A DNA stretch of 64,000 nt from an uncultured Maribacter sp. GTDB lineage: Bacteria; Bacteroidota; Bacteroidia; Flavobacteriales; Flavobacteriaceae. The stretch covers positions 124,001 through 188,000 of the forward strand of contig CANMKG010000003.1 in the NCBI GenBank assembly GCA_947498505.1, in the 5' to 3' direction. The notes under the pieces were generated by a model that did not search any database, was not told where the DNA came from, and saw only the letters and a program-made list of their open reading frames with translations. Position numbers and translations under genes: made by a program. Shown piece after piece: positions 10,097 to 18,386 of this stretch. Positions within the stretch are counted from its first letter, which is position 1; every line of letters begins with the position of its first letter.

Positions 10097-13000
10097 TTAA
10101 ATAAACTCAGGAGTTACTTGTTCGTTAATATAAACTATTATCTTATTTTCTACTTCAAAACCCATTTCAACTAACGCGTCTGCATAAGAAAAAAGTTGCT
10201 GATGATATGATTTGTTTTTTTGCCCAGTTTTATAATCTATTAAGGTTACCTGGTTATTAATTAGTACAATGCGATCAGGACGTAGCATAATGCCATCTTT
10301 GGTTATGATTTCTTTTTCATTATAAACCGCAACATTACTTGAGTAATATGAAGATAGTTTAGGGTGTAATACAATTTTATAAATAGTTTCTTTTAAAGGG
10401 ATTGCTTCATGAGCGGATATATCACCTAATTTAACACTATTTTCGAATGCTGTATCAATATCTGTTTCAATTTCTATTTGTGATAAAATATTGTGTAAAA
10501 GGTTTCCTTTAAATAGAGCTTCTTCTCTATTGGTATCCCACAACATACCAGACTTGGTTAGTATCTTAAAACTGTCCTTTTCTTTATGGCTATAGGTGAA
10601 GTTAATACCCTCATGCTGTTCAGGATTTGAGCTAACATTGTTGTTACTTAACTCTCCCATGGTATATACTAAGTTGTTATTATCCCATAAACCTTTTTCT
10701 ATTAAGTATTGAATAAATAAACCTGAGTAGTATTCCTTTTTAAGCTCACCTTTTGCAGTAGTATCTTTAAAAGTAATAATATACAAACCTTTAATAGCTC
10801 TAGTTAAAGCTACATATAACAGGTTAAAAGCATCTAACTCTAATTTATGATGTTCTTCATTAAAAGCTGAGAGAGCTTCAGTGGAATAGTTTTGGACTTC
10901 TTTTTTCTTACTTATTAATAACTCGCTAAACTGATTGAAATTTTCAAGTGTATTTGGAATCCATAGTTTAGGATCTATTTCTTCATAAATATAGGAATTA
11001 GCATAGGGAAAAATAACAATAGGAAACTCCAAACCTTTGGATTTGTGTATTGTCATTATTTGAACTGCATTGACATTTTCTGGAGCACTAATTCCAATTT
11101 TGTCCTTTTTCTTTTCCCAATACGAGATAAATGACTGTGCATCTGAACCTAATTTTTGCTCGGTTTCTAAAACAACATCCATGAAATGAGTAATGTAGGC
11201 ATCAGACTGGTCAACTAGATCAAACTTTTTAATCGCGTATTCTAATCCGTCGTAAATAGAGAATTGTTCTATTTGTTGAGGGTTAAAATCATATTTTTCT
11301 TTTAAAAAGGTATCAAAAGTTGTAAGATGTTGATGTATAAATGTGCTACGGTCATCATTTTCTTTTGATAAAAAAAGAAGAATGTTAAAAATAGTTTCCT
11401 TATCAGTAGGTTGTACAATGTAGTTTACAACATTGACTAAAAAATTAACTTTTGAATTATTTTTTAATAATAATGTGTCTGGGGAAATAATTGGAATATT
11501 GCTGCGCATTAAAAAATCAGCCAGCAAAACACCATGTTTGTGCTTGCGAGTTAAAATACAAATATCGTTATATGCATATTTTTTATTTACAATGTTTTGG
11601 ATTGTAACTAGTACTTCATTACAATAATGCTCATCAATATTTTCTTTTTCGTCTAAAAACTTAATTTCTACGAAACCACCTTTTTTTGCATTACTTTTTT
11701 GTTGATTTCCTTTAATGAATAAATCTTGATAAAAAGGATTGTTTAACAAAGGGCTTGTGATTGTAAAAAAGTCGTTGTTAAATTTTATAATTTCTTCATG
11801 ACTTCGATAATTAGAAGGTAAATTGTTTATTTCTGGAGGAAATACAAACGGATTAGTTTTTGCATTTACCAAATTTAAAAATTGCTCAGCTTTACCTCCT
11901 CTCCAACGGTATATTGCTTGTTTGGCATCACCAACTAAAAACACAGAACCTGTATTTCCATTTTCATCCTCACTTTCTAGGGCATTCCCAATTAATGGAA
12001 TAAGATTACACCATTGCATCTCAGAGGTGTCTTGAAATTCATCAATAAAATAATGCCTGTATTTTTCTCCTAAGCGTTCATATATAAAAGGAGCGGGTTG
12101 GTCTTTTACTTCATTGGAAATTATAGTGTTAAATTCTGATATAGAAAGTAAATCTTGCTCAGTTTGAATGTTTTTAATCTCCTTTTGAATAGTATTAATT
12201 ACTGTTAATGGAACTAGGTTTTTATATACGTTTATAAGCTGGGCTCTTTTATATACTAGCTCTTTTATATACTGATATTTTGAAAGTATTTTGGGGGCTA
12301 TTTCATCGGAAGATTTTTTTACGGTTGCTTTTATAATTTTATTATCAATTAGATTTTGCTCTAATTTATTGTTGTACAATATGGTTGGAGAATAGTTACC
12401 TTCTGTAATTTTTTTGAAATGGTTTGGAAGTGTTTCTCTTGGAAAGTCGGAGAACTCAAACCCCATTTCTTCAATAAAACTTAAAGTGTTACTTGCTTCT
12501 AGAGTTATCTTTTTTTCTTCTAAACTAATTTCTTTTTGTAACTGTGTCTTGAAATTTAAAAACTCATGAATAGGGATGTCAACTAAAGATTTTAAGTGTT
12601 TAGTTTCGTTTTCGTTAAAAAGTAATTTTCCAATTTTATTTAAGTCAAATGTTATATCCCAACTTTTGTCATCGTCAATCTTCTCTATCGCGAAATCAAT
12701 AAGAATTTTAGTTATTTGTTGGTCCTCTCCTGCTTTGTAGATAAGATTTGCAATGGCTTCACCTAGTAACAAATCAGTGTCCAATACAACTTCAAAATTT
12801 TGTGGAAGCTTCAAATCAATTGCAAAAGTTCTAATTAGTCTATGCGTAAATTTATCTATAGTTGAAATATCAAAAAAGGCATAGTTATGTAATATTCTTT
12901 TAAGTGATGTTTTGCTTTTTTGTTGTAGGGTATCAACATCCATCTTTGTTTCTTCCATAACATCCAAAAACATAGATGAAGCGTTTTCCAGGAGCTTAGT

Positions 13001-13195
13001 TTTACTAAACTCAAACAGACAATTAAGAATGCGTTGTTTCATTTCATTTACCGCCTTATTGGTAAATGTAATGGCCAAAATTTGTTTAAACTTAGTTGGA
13101 GATTTTAGGGCAGTTTTAATATACGCTTTGGAAAGCATGTATGTTTTTCCAGAACCTGCAGAAGCATTATATATTTTGTATGAAGTATGCTGCAC
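10097..13195 (-). CDS. addA: UvrD/AddA-like helicase-nuclease
   Basis: This 1032-residue superfamily 1 DNA helicase is fused to a nuclease. Walker A ASAGSGKT is at residues 11-18. Motif II is DEFQDTSE, motif III GDAKQAIYRWRGG, motif V MTIHKSKGLEFP and motif VI LLYVALTRA. At the C-terminus, LLHNIL, RPDRIVL and TLIDYKTGQ form a PD-(D/E)XK nuclease. This is the AddA (RecB-like) subunit of a double-strand-break resection enzyme; the partner is the addB-like gene at 4644. The two are separated by kbl and ompA, not adjacent as in Firmicutes. The start ATG is immediately before the Walker A region, as in homologues. Confidence 0.9.
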   Translation of the reverse strand: MQHTSYKIYNASAGSGKTYMLSKAYIKTALKSPTKFKQILAITFTNKAVNEMKQRILNCLFEFSKTKLLENASSMFLDVMEETKMDVDTLQQKSKTSLKRILHNYAFFDISTIDKFTHRLIRTFAIDLKLPQNFEVVLDTDLLLGEAIANLIYKAGEDQQITKILIDFAIEKIDDDKSWDITFDLNKIGKLLFNENETKHLKSLVDIPIHEFLNFKTQLQKEISLEEKKITLEASNTLSFIEEMGFEFSDFPRETLPNHFKKITEGNYSPTILYNNKLEQNLIDNKIIKATVKKSSDEIAPKILSKYQYIKELVYKRAQLINVYKNLVPLTVINTIQKEIKNIQTEQDLLSISEFNTIISNEVKDQPAPFIYERLGEKYRHYFIDEFQDTSEMQWCNLIPLIGNALESEDENGNTGSVFLVGDAKQAIYRWRGGKAEQFLNLVNAKTNPFVFPPEINNLPSNYRSHEEIIKFNNDFFTITSPLLNNPFYQDLFIKGNQQKSNAKKGGFVEIKFLDEKENIDEHYCNEVLVTIQNIVNKKYAYNDICILTRKHKHGVLLADFLMRSNIPIISPDTLLLKNNSKVNFLVNVVNYIVQPTDKETIFNILLFLSKENDDRSTFIHQHLTTFDTFLKEKYDFNPQQIEQFSIYDGLEYAIKKFDLVDQSDAYITHFMDVVLETEQKLGSDAQSFISYWEKKKDKIGISAPENVNAVQIMTIHKSKGLEFPIVIFPYANSYIYEEIDPKLWIPNTLENFNQFSELLISKKKEVQNYSTEALSAFNEEHHKLELDAFNLLYVALTRAIKGLYIITFKDTTAKGELKKEYYSGLFIQYLIEKGLWDNNNLVYTMGELSNNNVSSNPEQHEGINFTYSHKEKDSFKILTKSGMLWDTNREEALFKGNLLHNILSQIEIETDIDTAFENSVKLGDISAHEAIPLKETIYKIVLHPKLSSYYSSNVAVYNEKEIITKDGIMLRPDRIVLINNQVTLIDYKTGQKNKSYHQQLFSYADALVEMGFEVENKIIVYINEQVTPEFI

Positions 13196-13249
13196 CTAAT
13201 TTTTAAATGCAAATTACACATTTTGCCACAGTTCTTAACATATTAATAG

Positions 13250-13280
13250 TTGATATATATAGCTTAAAACAGTAAATTTG
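13250..13280 (+). promoter_or_regulatory. Probable promoter of sodB
   Basis: TTG at 13250-13252 is followed after 20 bases by TAAATTTG at 13273-13280, which matches the Bacteroidota -33/-7 consensus. It lies 33 bases before the chosen sodB ATG and overlaps the TTG at 13278, which argues against that TTG as a start. Confidence 0.7.
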
Positions 13281-13313
13281 AGTTTGATTTATAAAACAAT
13301 AAAAACAAATATT

Positions 13314-13922
13314 ATGGCTTTTGAATTACCTAAATTACCATATGCATATGATGCTTTGGAACCACATATTGATGCTAGAACAATGGAGATACACCATACG
13401 AAGCACCACAATGGATATACGACTAAATTAAATGGCGCTATTGCAGGTACGGACTTAGAAGGAAAGTCTATTGAAGAGATTTTAGAAAATTTAGATTTAT
13501 CTAATGGGGCTGTTAGAAATAATGGAGGAGGATTTTATAATCACTCATTATTTTGGGAAATTTTATCTCCAAATGGAGGTGGAGAACCTTCAGGAGCGTT
13601 AGCTGATGCAATTAATGAAGCATTTGGTTCTTTTGAAGAGTTTAAAGCTAAATTTAGTACAGCAGCTGGAACAAGATTTGGTTCTGGGTGGGCATGGCTA
13701 TGTGTTCATAAAGGAGGAAAAGTAGAGGTATGTTCTACACCAAACCAAGATAATCCACTAATGCCAGAAGTAGGTTGTGGTGGTCAGCCAATTTTAGGGT
13801 TAGATGTTTGGGAACATGCATATTACCTAAATTATCAGAACAGAAGACCTGATTATGTTGGCGCCTTTTTTAATCTAATAAATTGGGATAAAGTTAGTGA
13901 GCTTTATAATGCTGGAAAATAA
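13314..13922 (+). CDS. sodB: Fe/Mn superoxide dismutase
   Basis: This cytoplasmic enzyme converts superoxide to oxygen and hydrogen peroxide. The ATG at 13314 gives 202 residues starting [17 protein letters not shown], the standard SOD N-terminus; the longer frame from TTG at 13278 adds 12 unsupported residues and begins inside the -7 box. The four metal ligands are visible: His in HHTKHHNGY, His in NHSLFWE, and Asp and His in [12 protein letters not shown]. Sequence alone leaves iron versus manganese open. It has its own promoter and terminator, and is followed by the small-RNA array on the opposite strand. Confidence 0.95.
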   Translation: MAFELPKLPYAYDALEPHIDARTMEIHHTKHHNGYTTKLNGAIAGTDLEGKSIEEILENLDLSNGAVRNNGGGFYNHSLFWEILSPNGGGEPSGALADAINEAFGSFEEFKAKFSTAAGTRFGSGWAWLCVHKGGKVEVCSTPNQDNPLMPEVGCGGQPILGLDVWEHAYYLNYQNRRPDYVGAFFNLINWDKVSELYNAGK

Positions 13923-13944
13923 CTAAAATAGTTTTTAAACTATT

Positions 13945-13970
13945 TAAACCACCATTATGGTGGTTTTTTT
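13945..13970 (+). terminator. Terminator of sodB
   Basis: AACCACCAT and ATGGTGGTT form a stem followed by seven T. A weaker hairpin (AATAGTTT and AAACTATT) sits between it and the stop codon. Confidence 0.85.
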
Positions 13971-14000
13971 ATGCCTTAATTTTTTACAAGGACTCTATAA

Positions 14001-14073
14001 AATAGAAAAGGGTGAATAAATCCACCCTTTTCGTCCCAAATCTTACCATAAACTTAACCTACTTATGCTATGG
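14001..14073 (-). ncRNA. Tandem small RNA candidate, unit 1
   Basis: On the minus strand, the 39-nt core (14073 down to 14035) begins CCATAGCATAAG and ends GATTTGGG. It is followed by a terminator stem, arms AAAAGGGTG and CACCCTTTT (14031-14006), then a T-rich tail. A -7-like box TATTTTAG (14086-14079) lies exactly 5 nt before the core. This copy differs from the others at one core base: TTTATGG instead of TTCATGG. The change lengthens a possible CCATA/TATGG stem closing the core. Predicted length is about 73 nt. It has no convincing reading frame. Function is unknown. Confidence 0.55.
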
Positions 14074-14206
14074 CGTGACTAAAATACTGGTATTGTGGGA
14101 AATAAAAAAGAAATTCGGAAAAATTTAAATATTAAATGCTAAAAAAACGAGAGGAGTAGTTAACAAAAAGACAGTTTTATCTTGTTAAATAATTGATTTA
14201 CAGATA

Positions 14207-14279
14207 ATAAAAAAGGCAGAGCATGGCTCCACCTTTTTTCCCCAAATCTTACCATGAACTTAACCTACTTATGCTATGG
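14207..14279 (-). ncRNA. Tandem small RNA candidate, unit 2
   Basis: The same core (14279-14241, minus strand) is followed by a terminator hairpin at 14239-14209. As minus-strand RNA the stem GGUGGAGC/GCUCUGCC pairs fully with two wobbles (U-G and G-U) and ends in six U. As plus-strand RNA the same sites are A/C mismatches, so the transcript direction is minus. Its -7 box TACCTTTG (14292-14285) matches TAnnTTTG perfectly and stands 5 nt before the core. No TTG is found at -33. Confidence 0.65.
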
Positions 14280-14397
14280 TTCTCCAAAGGTAAAATAGAT
14301 GTTACTTGAAAAAAAAGGTTTTAGATAAAAGCCCATTAGTTATGGCTGAAGTGTATTTTAGGAGAAATAAAGGTGAAATATTCTTAAAAAGGATAGT

Positions 14398-14470
14398 AAA
14401 AAACAAAAGCGGAGCATAGCCCCGCTTTTTCCCCAAATCTTACCATGAACTTAACCTACTTATGCTATGG
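14398..14470 (-). ncRNA. Tandem small RNA candidate, unit 3
   Basis: The core lies at 14470-14432 on the minus strand. The terminator GCGGGGC/GCUCCGC (14425-14409) pairs over 7 bp with one G-U wobble that would be an A/C mismatch on the plus strand, and is followed by TTTTGTTTTTT. The -7 box TACCTTTG at 14483-14476 is a perfect consensus match 5 nt before the core. Upstream it shares AAGTAAC plus the box with unit 2, so units 2 and 3 look like the closest pair in promoter sequence. Confidence 0.65.
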
Positions 14471-14595
14471 TGACACAAAGGTAAATGGTTACTTAAGAGA
14501 ATAATAAAGTATTGGATAAACTCCGAGAATATTAGGTTTAAGTGTTCGTTTGGACGTAAAGTTTTTAGTTTTACTTTAATATAGAAGTTATGTAA

Positions 14596-14668
14596 ATAAA
14601 AAAGGTGAAGAAGTCTTCACCTTTTTTGCCCCAAATCTTACCATGAACTTAACCTACTTATGCTATGG
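14596..14668 (-). ncRNA. Tandem small RNA candidate, unit 4
   Basis: The core lies at 14668-14630 on the minus strand. The hairpin GGTGAAG/CTTCACC with loop ACTT (14621-14604) is followed by six T. The -7-like box TATTTTAG (14681-14674) is 5 nt before the core and is preceded by ACCAGTC, resembling unit 1. This is the copy nearest purF and the first in transcription order. It could also be reached by read-through from purF, because no minus-strand T tract follows the palindrome at 14731-14766. Confidence 0.6.
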
Positions 14669-14730
14669 CATGTCTAAAATAGACTGGTGTTCGACTTATG
14701 TGCGTATTATTACGACTAAATGCCAGAATT

Positions 14731-14766
14731 ATCGATGAAATGCACAAAATTGTGCATTTCATCGAT
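14731..14766 (+). terminator. 17-bp near-perfect palindrome downstream of purF
   Basis: Arms ATCGATGAAATGCACAA and TTGTGCATTTCATCGAT are separated by two A. A run of six T follows on the plus strand (overlapping the end of the right arm), so it acts as a terminator for plus-strand transcription. On the minus strand there is no T tract after the stem, so its ability to end purF mRNA is uncertain. It may serve as a 3'-end protecting stem for purF mRNA or as a protein-binding palindrome. Confidence 0.6.
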
Positions 14767-14773
14767 TTTTTAG

Positions 14774-16672
14774 TTAGTAAGCTCTTTCGTTTTTTCCTTC
14801 GAAAAAGTTTATAAAAGCCTTATTTACAACCCTATTGCCTCCTGGAGTTGGGTAATTTCCAGTGAAATACCAATCGCCAAGATTTTTTGGACAGGCTTCG
14901 TGTAAATTTTCTATAGTTTGATAAATAATTTGAACCTCTGCTTTAATTCCTTTTGGACTTAGAAGCTCACCTGTTTTGGAAGAAATTTCTTTTGCGGTAA
15001 AAGGAGCGTAGAATTCCTTAACATAATTAACAACGTCTGTGTCTTTAGAATTAACTTGCGTTTTGCATTTTTCATAAATGCTTTTTACGACATCCATTGT
15101 TCCCTTTTCTTTATGGAGAGCTAATGCTGCTCTAAATGCAATAAAATCTTCCAGCTTTGCCATATCAATACCATAGCAGTCAGGGTAACGAATTTGTGGT
15201 GCGGATGATACTACAATAATTTTCTTTGGAGAAAGGCGGTCAAGTATTTTTAAAATACTTTTATTTAAAGTAGTTCCTCTTACAATACTATCATCAATAA
15301 TAACAAGGTTATCCCCCTTTTTAACTGAGCCATATGATATGTCATAGACATGAGCTACCAAGTCATCCCTACTGCTGTCTTGCGTAATAAAGGTTCTTAA
15401 CTTAGCATCTTTAATAGCAACTTTTTCAATACGTGGACGAACTTTTAAAATGTCATGAAGTTCTTCACTTGTAATTTTTGTGCCTAACGCTAAAATTTGC
15501 TCTTCCTTTTTTTTGTTTAAGTAATTCTGAGCTTCTTTTACCATTCCATAGAAAGATGTTTCTGCAGTATTAGGGATATACGAAAACACCGTATTTTTAA
15601 TGTCACTATCTATAGCCCTTAAAATCTGCGGAAATAATTGTTTTCCTAATTCTTTTCTTTCTTGATATATCTCTTTATCACTACCTCTAGAGAAGTATAT
15701 GCGTTCAAAAGAACATGCTTTTCTTTCTGTAGGTTCAAGAATTTGTTGAAATGATGAAGTCCCATCCTTTTTGATAATCATTGCATGCCCAGGGTCTATT
15801 TCTTGAACTTCATCATAAGGGACATTAAAAACGGTTTGTATTACAGGTCGTTCGGAAGCCACCACCACTACTTCGTCATCTTTATAATAGTACGCTGGTC
15901 GTATACCAGCTGGGTCTCTTAATACAAAGGCATCTCCATGACCCAATAAGCCTGCCATTGCATAACCACCGTCCCAGTTTTTAGCAGCTTTTCGTAATAT
16001 TTTTGCCACATTTAAGCGTTCAGCAATTATTGGAGAAGCTTCTAATTTGGAGTAACCTTCTTTTTTTATTCGCTTATATAGTTTTGCAACTGCATCATCA
16101 AGAAAATGTCCTATTTTTTCCATTACCGTTACAGTATCGGCCATTTCTTTTGGGTGTTGCCCAATTTGAACCAAGTTATCAAAAAGCTCAGTTACATTGG
16201 TCATGTTAAAATTACCAGCAACAATAAGGTTTCTGTGCATCCAATTGTTTTGTCTTAAAAAAGGATGAACACTTTCAATGCTATTTTTACCAAAGGTACC
16301 ATAGCGCACATGACCCATTAAAACCTCACCTATATAAGGAATGTTTTTCTTTTGTAAAGCAACGTCATCTTGATATTCTGGGTGCTCTTTAAAAGCAGTA
16401 TTAATTCTACCATTTATTTGGGCAAAAATATCTTGAATAGGGGTTTGTTCTGCAGATCGTACTCTACTCATATATCGTTCCCCTGCTTGCATATCCAATT
16501 TTATACTTGCAAAACCAGCACCATCTTGTCCACGATTGTGCTGTTTTTCCATCATTAGATACATTTTGTTTACACCGTAGAATGCAGTACCATATTTTTC
16601 TTTATAGTACTCAAGTGGTTTTAGTAGTCTTATTACTGAAATACCACATTCATGTTTTATGGCGTCGCTCAT
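14774..16672 (-). CDS. purF: Amidophosphoribosyltransferase
   Basis: This 632-residue enzyme makes 5-phosphoribosylamine from PRPP and glutamine, the first committed step of purine synthesis. It is an N-terminal Ntn glutaminase with Cys9 (HECGISVIRL) as nucleophile after an eight-residue leader that must be removed. The HNRGQDGAG and HVRYGTFG motifs are also present. The C-terminal phosphoribosyltransferase has the PRPP loop VIIDDSIVRGTT. It is longer than the ~500 residues of E. coli PurF, as is common for one Bacteroidota subgroup. It follows the sugar kinase gene, separated by a terminator. purN is 1.7 kb upstream on the same strand but not in an obvious operon with it. Confidence 0.95.
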   Translation of the reverse strand: MSDAIKHECGISVIRLLKPLEYYKEKYGTAFYGVNKMYLMMEKQHNRGQDGAGFASIKLDMQAGERYMSRVRSAEQTPIQDIFAQINGRINTAFKEHPEYQDDVALQKKNIPYIGEVLMGHVRYGTFGKNSIESVHPFLRQNNWMHRNLIVAGNFNMTNVTELFDNLVQIGQHPKEMADTVTVMEKIGHFLDDAVAKLYKRIKKEGYSKLEASPIIAERLNVAKILRKAAKNWDGGYAMAGLLGHGDAFVLRDPAGIRPAYYYKDDEVVVVASERPVIQTVFNVPYDEVQEIDPGHAMIIKKDGTSSFQQILEPTERKACSFERIYFSRGSDKEIYQERKELGKQLFPQILRAIDSDIKNTVFSYIPNTAETSFYGMVKEAQNYLNKKKEEQILALGTKITSEELHDILKVRPRIEKVAIKDAKLRTFITQDSSRDDLVAHVYDISYGSVKKGDNLVIIDDSIVRGTTLNKSILKILDRLSPKKIIVVSSAPQIRYPDCYGIDMAKLEDFIAFRAALALHKEKGTMDVVKSIYEKCKTQVNSKDTDVVNYVKEFYAPFTAKEISSKTGELLSPKGIKAEVQIIYQTIENLHEACPKNLGDWYFTGNYPTPGGNRVVNKAFINFFEGKNERAY

Positions 16673-16687
16673 TGTTTGTTTGTTATT

Positions 16688-16708
16688 AAAAAAGCCCCAA
16701 AACGGGGC
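16688..16708 (-). terminator. Terminator between the PfkB-type kinase and purF
   Basis: On the minus strand, GCCCC and GGGGC around a GTTTT loop are followed by six T. It ends the kinase transcript just before the purF start at 16672. Confidence 0.8.
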
Positions 16709-16717
16709 ATAAATTAC

Positions 16718-17641
16718 TTATAGTTTGATATCAAATTGTGTTAACGATTTAAATTGATGGAGTCTTTTATTAACCTCCGAGCGTTCAAGGTTTTTCATTC
16801 TTTCAGTACCAAAACGTTCAACGCAAAAAGAAGCTAAATTAGAACCATGAATAACAGCATTTTTTAAGTTGTTAAAAGACATATTTTTAGTAGCACCTAA
16901 GTATCCACTAAATCCTCCTGCAAAAGTGTCGCCTGCTCCTGTGGGATCAAATACTTCTTCTAAAGGTAATGCTGGAGCATAAAATATTTGATCTTCAAAA
17001 TGTAATAAAGCCCCATGTTCTCCTTTTTTAATGACAACATATTTTGGACCCATAGTAAATATTTTTTTGGCTGCTTTAACCAAAGAATATTCACCTGTTA
17101 ATTGTCTTGCTTCCTCATCATTGATAGTTATAACATCTATATGTTTTATAACATCTAATAATTCATCTAATGCATTATCCATCCAAAAATTCATAGTATC
17201 CAAAACAATCAATGAAGGTCTTTTCTCCATTTGTTCTATTACACTCATTTGAACACTAGGGTGTAAATTACCAAGCATTACAACTTCAGCATTTTTATAA
17301 TCGTCTGGAACTACTGGTTTAAAATCACCTAATACATTAAGCTCCGTTACTAAAGTGTCTCTTGTATTTAAGTCATTATGATATAGCCCTTTCCAATAGA
17401 AAGTTTTTCCTCCTTTAACGATTTCAATACCTGAAATATCAATGCCCTTAGAGGTTAGCAAATCCAAATATTCTTGAGGAAAGTCTTCTCCTACAATAGA
17501 AACTATAGCAGATTTTACATCAAACTGAGAAGCTGCTAAACCAATGAACGGTGCGGCACCGCCTAGAATTTTATCTGTTTTTCCAAAAGGTGTTTCTATA
17601 GCATCAAAAGCTACTGATCCAACTATTAATAACTTTCCCAT
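16718..17641 (-). CDS. PfkB-family sugar or nucleoside kinase
   Basis: Starting at the ATG at 17641 gives 307 residues (MGKLLIVGSVAFDAIET); the seven extra residues from 17662 begin with a non-ATG codon. PfkB features are GGAAPFIGLAAS near the N-terminus and DPTGAGDTFAGGF at about residues 240-252 with the catalytic Asp and anion hole. Family members phosphorylate ribose, fructose-6-phosphate, adenosine or similar substrates. The exact substrate is not decidable. Position next to purF and rnhA gives only a weak hint of nucleoside metabolism. Confidence 0.9.
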   Translation of the reverse strand: MGKLLIVGSVAFDAIETPFGKTDKILGGAAPFIGLAASQFDVKSAIVSIVGEDFPQEYLDLLTSKGIDISGIEIVKGGKTFYWKGLYHNDLNTRDTLVTELNVLGDFKPVVPDDYKNAEVVMLGNLHPSVQMSVIEQMEKRPSLIVLDTMNFWMDNALDELLDVIKHIDVITINDEEARQLTGEYSLVKAAKKIFTMGPKYVVIKKGEHGALLHFEDQIFYAPALPLEEVFDPTGAGDTFAGGFSGYLGATKNMSFNNLKNAVIHGSNLASFCVERFGTERMKNLERSEVNKRLHQFKSLTQFDIKL

Positions 17642-17751
17642 TAATTCTGAAATTTTGTGCAAATATACGTCATTGAAAAACCAAATCGGAAGGCAAAATA
17701 TATCTAATTAAAAAAAACTATTAAAACATGATTTTTAACAGGAAAACACTG

Positions 17752-18384
17752 TTATTTTCTACCAAAATCGGCAGGAATTTCTCCCCAAGCCTTGGTTTCC
17801 CATTTCACAATTTTTGTAGTATATGAGTTTTCGTTTAACCACGCTATAGCACGTCGGATTAAATCAAACAGTTCTTTATTTTTATTCGATTCCTTTAGTT
17901 TGGTGTTGCAGGTTTTTTTTTGAATCCAACTCATAGCGGTTCGTGAGTCCGTGTAAATAATTCTATTACTCTTTTGTTGTTTTAAAAAGGCGAGTCCGTG
18001 AACAATTGCTAAAAACTCTCCAATGTTATTGGTGCCCTGCTCAAAAGGCCCTTGTTTAAATAACTTTTTCCCAGTTTTTGTGTCTACACCTTGATATTCC
18101 ATTTTACCAGGATTGCCACTTGAAGCTGCATCTACGGAGATAGAGTTATAATTTGGCTTCCCTATTTTTTTAAGGGCTTCTGGTGAGAGTTGCGATTTTT
18201 GTTTTGTCCCCTTAAAGTCATTATAATTGCCGTTGTACGCTTTTTTTGCAATTTCAAAAGACTCAAAAGATTTGTATTGTGCTCCTTTATAACCATCAAT
18301 GGCAGCTTTGCAATCTTTCCAAGTTTTGTAAATACCTGGTTGCTTTCCTTGCCAAACAACGTAAAATTTTTCCTTTATAGCCAT
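17752..18384 (-). CDS. rnhA: Ribonuclease H with viroplasmin-type N-terminal domain
   Basis: In this 210-residue protein, residues 5-50 (KFYVVWQGKQPGIYKTW, FESFEIAKKAY) are the viroplasmin/RNase HI N-terminal RNA-DNA binding domain. Residues 80-210 are the catalytic domain, with acidic residues in SVDAASSGNPG, NNIGEFLAI, YTDSRTAMSW and the final ADFGRK. It removes RNA from RNA-DNA hybrids. It ends a short operon with purN: the two are 2 bases apart. The domain arrangement is that of the fused bacterial and eukaryotic RNase H1 type. Confidence 0.9.
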   Translation of the reverse strand: MAIKEKFYVVWQGKQPGIYKTWKDCKAAIDGYKGAQYKSFESFEIAKKAYNGNYNDFKGTKQKSQLSPEALKKIGKPNYNSISVDAASSGNPGKMEYQGVDTKTGKKLFKQGPFEQGTNNIGEFLAIVHGLAFLKQQKSNRIIYTDSRTAMSWIQKKTCNTKLKESNKNKELFDLIRRAIAWLNENSYTTKIVKWETKAWGEIPADFGRK

Positions 18385-18386
18385 TA

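Larger units (their letters stand above)
14000..14681 (-). repeat. Four-copy tandem array of a 39-nt core with variable hairpin and spacer
   Basis: The stretch 13923-14773 has no protein gene. It holds four copies of one 39-nt core whose minus-strand starts are at 14668, 14470, 14279 and 14073, that is 198, 191 and 206 bases apart. Three copies are identical over 40 bases (they end GGGG), and the fourth has one substitution and GGG. Between cores, the terminator arms and the 100-120-base spacers have diverged. Conservation is thus confined to the core, the -7 box position and the existence of a hairpin. That is the pattern expected of duplicated RNA genes rather than of a simple repeat. Confidence 0.85.

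Noticed and set aside
14000-14681. CRISPR-like reading of the four repeats
   Set aside because: Repeat period is about 190-206 bases, spacers are far too long, each repeat carries its own terminator and -7-like box, and no cas gene is nearby.
14000-14681. Short conserved peptide (MVRFG...) encoded by each repeat core
   Set aside because: The ATG and the next codons are shared only because the core is identical; after the core the frames run into the terminator hairpins and diverge fully, with different lengths and composition.
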